A stretch of DNA of 64,000 nt, from contig OY760427.1 in assembly GCA_963663495.1 (NCBI GenBank), positions 1,302,001 to 1,366,000 of the forward strand, read 5' to 3'. Positions within the stretch are counted from its first letter, which is position 1, and each line of letters opens with the position of its first letter. The stretch is from G963663495 sp963663495. Its GTDB lineage: Bacteria > Bacteroidota > Rhodothermia > Rhodothermales > Bin80. The translations under genes and the position numbers were made by a program. Positions 11,601-17,232 of the stretch are shown here, piece after piece. The notes under the pieces were generated by a model. It was not told where the DNA came from. It searched no databases and saw only the letters and a list, made by a program, of their open reading frames with translations.

Positions 11601-13822
11601 AGGACATGTCAGTGACTGTGAATGTGCTGGCCAACGACAGGGACGAGGATGGCGATGGCCTGCGTATAGCATCGGTATCGGAGGCGTCGAACGGAACGGT
11701 GCGTGTTGCTTCGGAGGGAGGCGTGACATACACGCCAGCGTCTGACTGGAACGGCACCGACAGGTTCACTTATGTCGTCTCGGACGGGGGCGGCCTGATG
11801 GCGGAGGCGGCGGTTGAAGTTAAGGTGCTGGCTATCAACGATGCACCGGTGGCGGAGGACGATGTGGCCGAGACGCCTGAGGACATGTCGGTAACTGTGA
11901 ATGTGCTGGCCAACGATAGGGACAAAGATGGCGATGGCCTGCGTATAGCATCGGCGTCGGAGGCGTCGAACGGAACGGTGCGTGTTGCTTCGGAGGGAGG
12001 CGTGACATACACGCCGGAGTCTGACTGGAATGGTACCGACAGATTCACCTATGTCGTATCGGACGGGGACGGGCTGACATCGGAGGCGGCGGTTGAAGTC
12101 AAGGTGCTGCCGGTCAATGATGCGCCGGTGGTGGTTGGGGTCATCCCGGACCAGGCGCTTGACGAAGGGGGCGGTGCGGCGGACATGGATCTTGCGCCGT
12201 TCTTCGGCGATACAGACGGGAACGTACTGACCTACGGTGCGGAGTCGTCGGACTTGGGCGTGGTGGCCGTCTCGGTGGAGGGAACTCTCTTGACGCTGAC
12301 GCCTGCGGTTTTCGGGTCAGCTTTGGTGATGGTGACGGCAGAGGACGCGGGTGGACTCAGTGCAACGCAGAGCTTCCAGGTGGGGGTGGGGGACCGGCCA
12401 CAACGCGCGGTTATTGAGAACATGTTAGCTGCCACCGTGCGGAGTCACTTGGCGAGTCTGCAGATGGCGCTCGGTCGGCGAGTTGCTGCGGATGCTTGTG
12501 AGCCGTCCCGGCTTTCAGTGGCGGGACGGCGGGTGCCGCTGGGAAGAGAAGCGCCTTCGGCCGCGTTGAATCAGTTGGTTGAGGGTGTCCGCATGATGCC
12601 GACAGCTGTGCTGGGCTTGGGCAGTGGGGATGGCGGCACGATGGATCCCACCGCCCAGCAGGGGACATTAAGGGGGCAGGATCAAATGGTCAACGGCGGT
12701 TGGTCCCGACTGGCACAAGCCTTTGGACTTGGCAGAAGCGGTGGCACAGACTTCAGCCTTTCGTGGGGGGCTGAGAACGAGTGTGCAGGGATGGGGAGGC
12801 GTTGGTCCTTTTGGGGACACGGGGATGCGCAGAATTTTGAGGGGGCGCCAACGGCCGACGGGTACGATTCCGACTATGACGGGGGGCTCCGCACAGGATA
12901 TGTGGGGATTGACTTGAGGCTGGACGGGCACTGGCTGGCGGGGCTGGCGCTAGCGCGGAGCGGGAGCACCGGCGACTGGCAGGCCGGTACCTCGGATGGA
13001 CGGCTGATGCAGCGGATGACAGCACTCCATCCATACGTGAGGTGGGGGAACGGGTCCACATCGCTTTGGGCGACGGTAGGTGCGGGAAGGGGTGACGCAG
13101 AGAATCTGAGGACGGCTGGACAGCTTGGGACGAGTGCGACGCAGCTACGCCTCGGGCTCGTCAAAGCGCAGCGGAGCTTCGGGTCGCCGCGCGGACTCGA
13201 AATCAGCTTGACGGGTGATGCTTCGTGGGCCGCGTTTCGGACCGACGATGGCCAGGAGACCGTGGACACACACGACATTTCGGTGAACCAGATCAGGATC
13301 GGGGTTGATTTATCGTTGCCTCGGAGGGTCGGTGATGGCGCCGAGTTGACTCCCTTCGGCACGTTGTATGCACGCCACGATGGCGGTGAGGGTCAGACCG
13401 GCAATGGCATTGAGATTGCCGGAGGGCTAAGGGCTTCTCGCGGTATGGTTCGTCTTGACGCTCAGGCCCGCATACTGGCGCTCCATTCGGCGGCAGGCTA
13501 CCGGGAGAGCGGCGCGGCACTAACACTCACCGTGGGCAAGGCGGAGGGCGATGGACTGTCATTCTCTCTGGCGCCGCTATGGGGTGATGCGGCCACGGCA
13601 ACGGGTTCGCTGTTGCGCGGTCGGCTGGAAGGCCATTCGCGGAACAGTCTGTCAATACAAGAGGACGCATGGACGCTGGACGCGCGGGCCAACTACGGCA
13701 TATCGCTTGCGGGATCCCACCGGTTGGACATCTTTGGCAGCTACAGTCCGGCACTGGGCGTACCGGGCTTTGGTGTCCGGCTTGGCGTGAACGGTCGCAG
13801 CCACGGCGGTGGCGGGCGTTAG
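2645..13822 (+). CDS. Giant secreted Calx-beta/cadherin-like repeat protein with C-terminal beta-barrel (putative autotransporter adhesin)
   Basis: A 3725-residue protein, probably a surface adhesin. A basic N-terminal stretch of about 44 residues precedes a hydrophobic core (LLPILLLLLALHVAFA) and a likely cleavage site near AAAQA at residues 67-71. Residues about 75-240 form a domain with YWLNGAKVANHSSDFLNGSW, recurrent in bacterial Calx-beta proteins. Residues about 245-2690 are Calx-beta-type repeats, including three units of about 370 residues and four of 116. Then come an Ig-like segment, a cadherin-like domain (about 2780-2880), three 93-residue cadherin/VCBS-type repeats with DxDxDG calcium-binding motifs (about 2882-3158) and a helical linker. 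Residues about 3350-3725 alternate polar and aromatic residues as in an autotransporter barrel. The C-terminus (GGGGR) lacks the usual terminal aromatic. Start choice is uncertain: no other in-frame ATG precedes the signal core, and no ribosome binding site is obvious. Function is inferred from architecture only. Confidence 0.8.
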   Translation: MISQFSRCRFLRRCTLSLSRQVSGVVLSTRGSQTTGVGVVVYGERCCLLPILLLLLALHVAFAPGAAAQAPTANADGSYTVPDAWPLKPSGLDAGDKFRLHRITSMKNAAKKGHASIRPYGNQVSALASVPSVDARTSTGTSATAAEPIYWLNGAKVANHSSDFLNGSWRSYAGTTETGAANSNYLVWIGSNNNGTVYSSGALGSSNPRYGTLADNASPLSDGFGEAETELPLYAMTPVFVVDDLPVITITAGTASTEGEEVTFTFRADGAYGSDLQVKYSVADAAGPSSFLYRSDVRVRHRPMNAGSQISTARMFTTGAAISANDDEPDGKVTITLMEGAGYTIGSPASAAHDVIDNDPTTVTLEGVAKTISEQGTLDFTVKLNRPLVAGEILPVPLKLGGVASVGSDYTVACLTPLPKGVKCAGGTTATATITFTGPSAKQVDLQVQALADNKPETDAESVTIGLGTLGPTSGTKLSGGAKGVDNLADFNIVESTTVSLSFSVESSSVAEAESAVAQFSAFVTNGEVPAGGVVIPFTINSGDAVEGDASRADYGTIPAGISIAASEMSGTANVSIVNDNIDEMRERMRFYVPSLPPGYIFDGGSFDTKSSEVMILDNDATQVSITGGGTITEEDVNSSVTMTVALKRSLTVGPFNSNPEKAIVPVILSTTTGAALPGDTNPLFTVTASGEGITIGSQNTSTPTITFTGSATKTVKTATVTFTATANGDSDTTPETVKATLGNMTNSDMDGGVSAATDNSATLTIADDDAPPPELSVAVVGGASVDEGGSATLRVTRTGDTSSSLSFSATCPEPDGFSGTCAPATSFSAGKASVDITYSVTEDAKDEPNAAASYVLKTGSGYTVSTTASSVSLAVVDNDATEVLFTASTSDLKEGKLRNAHLSLGRQLVEGEKLAVPLTVSGTATRNVDYILFGEFERILEIGETLPGVTWANMYSGQPTVTFTGPTTLAFKLIVVARWDGVVEAGGETLDIGLGLLDKNSGTGLGGGAVGKEMAGPFTIVDSPPIPVSLSVSNGGAATEGGAALTITATLARDLVRDHGSSIIAIPIQVRSTGTTAQAADYAVGLSISINTVEINQSGTTSFTVIDDIIAEGNETVVMELGSPLPLGITPGTTNHVTITITDDDALPELSVAVVGGASVDEGGSATLRVTRTGDTSSSLSFSATCPEPDGFSGTCAPATSFSAGKASVDITYSVTEDAKDEPNADASYVLKTGSGYTVSTTASLVSLAVVDNDATEVLYTASASDLMEGELRVMNLSLGRKLVKGEKLTVPLTVSGTATQNVDYYLLDYALLDGGGQPSVIWANLESAQPTVTFTGPSASAVRLAVGAGWDGVVEAGGETLDIGLGLLDKNSGTGLGGGAVGKEMAGPFTIVDSPPIPVSLSVSNSGAATEGGAALTITATLESANTIPYAGPNVAIPIHVRSTGTTAQAADYAVGSSISIADFNTSGTTSFTVINDVIAEGNETVVMELGSPLPLGITSGTTTHVTITITDDDALPELSVAVVGGASVDEGGSATLRVTRTGATSSSLSFNATCPKPDGFSGTCVPATSFSAGKASVDITYSVTEDAKDEPNAAASYVLKTGSGYTVSTTANSVSLAVVDNDATEVLYTASASDLMEGELRVMNLSLGRKLVKGEKLTVPLTVSGTATQNVDYALLDYALLDGGGQPSVIWANLESAQPTVTFTGPSASAVRLAVGAAWDGVVEAGGETLDIGLGLLDKNSGTGLGGGAVGKEMAGPFTIVDSPPIPVSLSVSNGGAATEEGAALTITATLESANTIPYAGPNVAIPIHVRSTGTTAQAADYAVGSSISIADFNASGTTSFTVINDVIAEGNETVVMELGSPLPLGITSGTTTHVTITITDDDQTPTVSLVMTPTTIGESGAGNASTVTAMLSGLLSAPVTVTVATAPGANTTATDYTVTANKVLKIAAGETVSTGVVTITAVDNAVDAPNKAVTVSGTASGGGAGNPTNMTLTITDDEDIPTMSLVLTPTTIAESGAGNASTVMAMLSGLSSAPITVMVSTAPGANTTTTDYTVTANVALEIAAGETASTGVVTITAVDNAVDDPNKAVTVLGTASGGGVGNPTTMTLTITDDEGIPTVSLVLAPTTMAESGAGNASTVTAVLSGPLTGPVTVTVATAPGANTATTDYTVTTNKMLEIAAGETVSTGVVRITAVDNAVDAPNKAVTVSGTASGGGVGNPTTMTLTIIDDEVIPMVSLVLAPTTIAESGPGTVSMVTAMLSAPSSAPVTVIVATAPGANTSTTDYTVTANKVLEIAAGATLSTGVVRITAVDNVVDAPNKVVTVSGTASGGGVGNPTTMTLTIIDDEAVSWTVGVSPASIAENGGTSMVTVSTNGATFATNQMIILALTGTATKGVDYTIGAESLTLTAGQTSVSTTVTGVDDNLDDDGETIIVTARVGGSTLRAAQAVTIIEIPAPPVVPTVSVSASPNPVNEGQSVTVSARLSTVLSGNVTIPLTLTPGVAESGDYGSLAGITITGGALAGTGTITTTDDADLDDETFTVALGSLPPGVTAGSPSSVEVTISDTDQAPTVPTVSLSASPNPVNEGQFVTVTARLSAVLSGSVTIPLRLTPATAESGDYGSLGGIMIPGGALAGTGTITTTGDADYDHETFTVALDNLPSEVTEGSPSSVTVIISDDDERPIDPPMLVLASCEPCTVPKRGEVILTATATYSGGDPMTFEWSATGGSFVGSVNNPIAQWIAPDEIGKVTMLVTVSSGLGIEATASFKVDVINRSPAFGLDVYNFRLAENLDGRRQPVELGPVTAEDPDGEAVTYQMVAGDGTRFAIGVVDGVATYIGPGEDFETVPHRYELKVRASDASSGDAEARIVVTVTGVNERPVAKDDAVETPEDREVMVDVLANDSDVDGDGLRIASVSEASNGTVSVGSEGGVTYMPESDWNGTDRFTYVISDGDGLTAEAAVEVKVLSVNDEPLAEDDVAETPEDMSVTVNVLANDRDEDGDGLRIASVSEASNGTVRVASEGGVTYTPASDWNGTDRFTYVVSDGGGLMAEAAVEVKVLAINDAPVAEDDVAETPEDMSVTVNVLANDRDKDGDGLRIASASEASNGTVRVASEGGVTYTPESDWNGTDRFTYVVSDGDGLTSEAAVEVKVLPVNDAPVVVGVIPDQALDEGGGAADMDLAPFFGDTDGNVLTYGAESSDLGVVAVSVEGTLLTLTPAVFGSALVMVTAEDAGGLSATQSFQVGVGDRPQRAVIENMLAATVRSHLASLQMALGRRVAADACEPSRLSVAGRRVPLGREAPSAALNQLVEGVRMMPTAVLGLGSGDGGTMDPTAQQGTLRGQDQMVNGGWSRLAQAFGLGRSGGTDFSLSWGAENECAGMGRRWSFWGHGDAQNFEGAPTADGYDSDYDGGLRTGYVGIDLRLDGHWLAGLALARSGSTGDWQAGTSDGRLMQRMTALHPYVRWGNGSTSLWATVGAGRGDAENLRTAGQLGTSATQLRLGLVKAQRSFGSPRGLEISLTGDASWAAFRTDDGQETVDTHDISVNQIRIGVDLSLPRRVGDGAELTPFGTLYARHDGGEGQTGNGIEIAGGLRASRGMVRLDAQARILALHSAAGYRESGAALTLTVGKAEGDGLSFSLAPLWGDAATATGSLLRGRLEGHSRNSLSIQEDAWTLDARANYGISLAGSHRLDIFGSYSPALGVPGFGVRLGVNGRSHGGGGR
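4966..8300 (+). repeat. Three tandem coding repeats of about 1.1 kb
   Basis: Units start near 4966, 6091 and 7201, each opening with codons for ELSVAVVGGASVDEGGSATL and closing with THVTITITDDD or a variant. Units 2 and 3 are nearly identical at the DNA level; unit 1 differs mostly in a central block. Each unit encodes about 370 residues. The high identity points to recent duplication or gene conversion, so copy number may vary between strains. Confidence 0.9.
8303..9695 (+). repeat. Four tandem 348-bp coding repeats
   Basis: Units begin near 8303, 8650, 8998 and 9346, each encoding a 116-residue Calx-beta-like block with TPTTIAESGAGNASTV, ATDYTVTANKVLEIAAGET and VDNAVDAPNKAVTVSGTASG or variants. 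Spacing is exactly 348 bp, keeping the frame. Identity is lower than between the 1.1-kb units, so they are older or under diversifying change. Confidence 0.88.
11290..12120 (+). repeat. Three tandem 279-bp cadherin/VCBS-type coding repeats
   Basis: Three 93-residue units contain ETPEDMSVTVNVLANDRDED, GLRIASVSEASNGTV and GVTYTPESDWNGTDRFTYV or variants. The NDxDxDGDGL stretch is the expected calcium-binding element. Units 2 and 3 are closest to each other. Confidence 0.85.
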
Positions 13823-14517
13823 GCTGTACGATCATTGGAGGTATATCAATCGTTCAGGAGAGGGGGGCTGGCGCAGCCACTGGAGCAACGAACGCTCCAC
13901 CGACTATGTACACGTTAGTTGACAGGTACCGCGACAGACGTAAGTCAGTCAAAGCGGCGTTTCCTATTGGTCCTCACATGCTTTCATCAATAGTGGTTAG
14001 GCGTCGGCTTCCGAAGGCACTCTGTGAGGGAGGGTTTGATGGTCAGCCCCAAATTCACGGGAGAATCTGTCTTTGAGGCCGCGGGCCGTTTATTCTCGGT
14101 TGATCGCTTCGGAGTGTCCGGCGGCATCCACCTGGCATCGAATGCTCCCGGTAGCGTATCACCGAGGTTTGCGCCCTGGCCTTCGTGAGAGGCGTAAACG
14201 GTGGGACTAGAATTCGGCGACCGCGCTGGCGGCCTCGGTGACTCATGACAATAGGTTGTTCGCTAAGCCGCGTTGATGGAATTGTGTAGGGCTTCGCGGA
14301 ATTCTCGCTACCCGAGCCTTGATGGAATCGGACTCCCTGCAGTGGCAGGGGAGGCAGTTCCTGCAGGTCTGATAGTATCTACGTGAATCCTCGCCGCATT
14401 TTGCACTACAGATCGAACGAGCGTGGGTATGTGGTGGTCAGCAGCATAGTGACGGGGTGACGGGTTCTCGGGAGATTACTCGTAGACATGAGAACCCAGA
14501 CGGCAGATCGCATGGTA
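13823..14517. other. About 700 bp without a recognisable gene
   Basis: Short open frames occur on both strands but none resembles a known family or has start-site support. The segment lies between the giant gene and a cluster of IS relics, so it may itself be decayed mobile DNA. No terminator hairpin with a T-run was identified after the giant gene. Confidence 0.4.
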
Positions 14518-14805
14518 GGTGGTGTGCCATCCCTTGTTGGTTGAAAATCCCGTCGGTGCCCGCTGGAGCGCCTATAATGTACAGATTCTGCGCTAATCCT
14601 GACACACCTGATCGTAGTTCTGATCAAAGAATTATGGACTTTTGCAGCGGTTGCTAAGTCCGCAAGTACCTGCACGCGTGATTTACTGTGTCGTTGCCGT
14701 GTTGCAGGCAGATTCAGGCGCGTGTCTCTTTACTGAACAGCCTATATGAGCCCTTTTTGCACGCGCTGACACCGCGGTAGCGGCTTCAAACGTACCATCT
14801 GCAGG
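14518..14805 (-). mobile_element. Relic of the right end of the IS256-like element
   Basis: The segment matches in reverse the last ~290 bp of the 3.9-kb elements at 28833-32750 and 54371-58286: a degraded terminal repeat (GTGTGCCATCCCTTGTTGG instead of GCGTGCCATTCCTTGTTGG), then tail sequence ending near the CATCTGCAGG motif. It matches tail unit B of the intact elements. It is a solo fragment older than the neighbouring copy at 15001. Confidence 0.75.
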
Positions 14806-15000
14806 TCAGTGCGATTCATGTTCGGGAGGTGCAGCCGCCAGCCGGAGAGCGACCGGTACAGTGGTATCTGTTGACGACCCAAGAGGTTACGACGCTGGAG
14901 CAAGCTATTGAGGTGGTAGGCTACTACGTGTTGCGGTGGCGTGTGGAAGACATGTTCCGTGTGCTCAAGAGCGGTTGTGCGGTAGAGCGGCTGGGTATGC
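14806..15000 (+). pseudogene. IS4-family (Tn5-like) transposase fragment
   Basis: The plus strand encodes ERPVQWYLLTTQEVTTLEQA followed by YYVLRWRVEDMFRVLKSGC. This is the C-terminal signature of IS4-type DDE transposases, where the Y-(2)-R-(3)-E-(6)-K pattern carries the third catalytic residue (YxxRWRVEDMFRVLK). Only about 65 residues remain. The frame is cut at 15001 exactly at the terminal repeat of an IS256-like element, which inserted into it or was joined to it. Confidence 0.65.
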
Positions 15001-16575
15001 GGCGGCGTGCCATTCCTTGTTGGCTGAAAATCCGGTCGGTGCCGGCTGGAGCGCCTATAATGTACAGATTCTGCGCTAATCCTGACACACCTGATCGTAG
15101 TTCTGATCAAAGAATTATGGACTTTTGCAGCGGTTATCAAGCCCGCAAGTATCTGCCGCGTGATTTACGGTGTCGTTGCCGTGTTGCAGGCAGATTCAGG
15201 CGCGTGTCTCCTTACTGAACAGCCTATATGAGCCCTTTTGCACGCATGCACACCGTGGTAGCGGCTTCAAACGTGCCATCTGCAGGCATAGTGGACAGCC
15301 ACGCGTGTATGTAGCAACGTAAACCCGTCAATCCTACCAACCACGCTACGATGCACCCTCCAATTCCGCACGCATCGTACCACGACCGAACTCCTGTTCC
15401 TGCAAGCACTTATGGATCGTACGCGCTGCAATAATGCTGATGATAATTACGACACCTTCTTAGCACAGGGTAGTCTTTTCACATTCGCCTTGGCTCCCTT
15501 GATGACTACCCCTCCACGCACAGCCGTAGGCTCCTTATTGGCCGGATAGATCACCGTACGCGTGATTTACCGCCTCGTTGGCGTGTTTTCGGCACATTTG
15601 AACCCCATTTAGCCCGCTTACCGTCTGATGAGAGCCCTTCTGGGCCCTCCGATACAGCTTTGGCAGGGACATGCGTGCCCTCCAGATACATCTCCGCCTG
15701 CTCCGCTTATCGCGAAGTGACACGTTACATCGCCTATGGAGGCCTTACACTACGCCTCTATAGCGCTGTTACCCCCCTAAGTGGCAGCCGAACCCGTCAC
15801 ACAGCACGATCCTGCCCCCATTATCGCACGCATCGTGGTACGGTACACGCTTCTACAGTAGAACTGCTTGTAGTTCCGGCAGGTGGTCTGCACAGGGTAG
15901 GATTTTCATGCTCCATGTCTCCGACTCCCTATTGGCCATGGCTGCCCATCGTTGACGTTGACTCGAATTGATCCAACGCGCGACATTCCGGCATCGTTGA
16001 GCAATCAAACTGTTCAGGTTCTCCATGATGTTATTGGTCTGCAAACTGCGTCCCAGTTCCTCCGCCACCCCCAGTCTATGGAGCGTCAAAGTCTCTTCCA
16101 ACCCCTCAGACAAGCTGTTCGCTGCCTTGGGATGGGACTCCTTCAACCCCTTTTTTATGCTCAGAAGCGCATCCTTTGCCTTGTCGTAATTCGGCTCGTC
16201 GTACGCCTGCTGCAACTCCCCCCGAACCCGCACCTTTTCGTCCTCTTTCTCAATGTAACTCACCACATTCTCTCGCTTGTGCCAGGTACACCGCTGTACC
16301 TGTGCCTTATCACCAAATACCGCTTTCACCGCCTTCTGAAGCCCTTTGGAACCATCTAAGATGACCAAAAGCCCCTTATCATACCGCAGACCGCGATCAA
16401 TCAAATCCTGCAGCAGCCCTTGTACCGCCTCGGCGTTCTCTGTCGCCGTCTCCACCATCCCTACTACTATCTTCTCGCCCGTCTCCGTAATCCCTACACA
16501 AATCAATACCTGCACCCCTGAAAGTACTTGCCGTCCAGCAGCAACGCTACAAACGTGTTCTCCGCCAGATTACGC
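15001..16575 (-). mobile_element. Truncated IS256-like element, reverse orientation
   Basis: From the exact terminal repeat at 15001 this reads in reverse as the right part of the 3.9-kb element: tail, then transposase codons. The tail has one unit instead of two: the terminal part matches unit B and switches to unit A at the shared GGGCTCATATAGGCTG segment (about 15220-15240), as expected from recombination between the units. The element stops inside the transposase gene near 16570, where a second left end begins. Confidence 0.85.
15853..16560 (-). pseudogene. IS256-family transposase, C-terminal remnant
   Basis: Encodes roughly residues 175-412 of the 412-residue transposase found intact at 29996-31234, almost identical in sequence and including ILDGSKGL (second Asp) and NNIMENLNS (Glu). 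A one-base loss in a G run near 16520 shifts the frame just after the first catalytic Asp (LLLDGKYF), and the N-terminal DNA-binding half is missing. Not functional. Confidence 0.88.
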
Positions 16576-16830
16576 GGCGGCGTGCCATTCCTTGTTGGCT
16601 GAAAAAGTGATTATTCCGGGCGATACGCTCCACCATATTCGGATTTCGGTGTTGGCTTGGGTTGCCTAAGCCTTTTCACCATACGGATCCATGATCACTT
16701 ATGAGTTTATCAGATGATTTATCGCAGCTCATTCAGGGGCTGCGTCATGCCGGCGCGTCCGGTCGGCAGCTGCAATTTGACTTGTTGCGGCACCTCACCC
16801 AGTGTGTACAGCAGTTAACGTCTAGTCTGG
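16576..16830 (+). mobile_element. Rearranged left end of the IS256-like element
   Basis: Starts with the terminal repeat (GGCGGCGTGCCATTCC...) and runs through the start of the 353-residue accessory gene at 16701, ending abruptly at 16830 after codon 43 (TSSL). Bases about 16616-16645 are an insertion: the reverse complement of a 30-bp piece of the transposase gene (30344-30373 in the intact copy). The piece marks a local rearrangement joining this end to the truncated copy on its left. Confidence 0.8.
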
Positions 16831-17232
16831 ACGTATGTCCATCGCATAGGCATGCCTCTCGCGCATGCCAAATGATGCTACGCTTCCCGCATCCCCGGTG
16901 CAAGCATCACTCCGGTCCGAGGGCTCCGCACCCCTTGAAAGAACCAATCACTACACCGAACTTGCAAAAACAGATAAATATTATACAGTGTTACGTATCT
17001 GAACTGGGCACACGGTAGGCCTAGTGCGGGCGATTATGTGGAGAAGGTAATACCACACGTTTGTTGGCGACTGACCACTTACCGGAAAATATTCTTCTTT
17101 CTGTAGTGGGTGGTGCCAAATTCCTAGCCTGGAATCTGCGCGATGTGCGCTTTATCAGGTAGAGACAGACGATCAAGACTATACCTCATGACCAAGCTGC
17201 GCACATCCCCGGCTGAACAGGAGATGGCTGAA
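16831..17232. other. About 400 bp without a recognisable gene
   Basis: No coding potential or RNA gene is recognised between the broken IS256-like left end and the 3' end of the restriction gene. No sequence shared with the other relics is evident. Confidence 0.35.

Noticed and set aside
14829..15218. A 129-codon plus-strand frame as one gene
   Set aside because: Its first ~57 codons are an IS4-type transposase end and the rest is antisense to the IS256-like tail from 15001; it is a chance fusion at an insertion junction.
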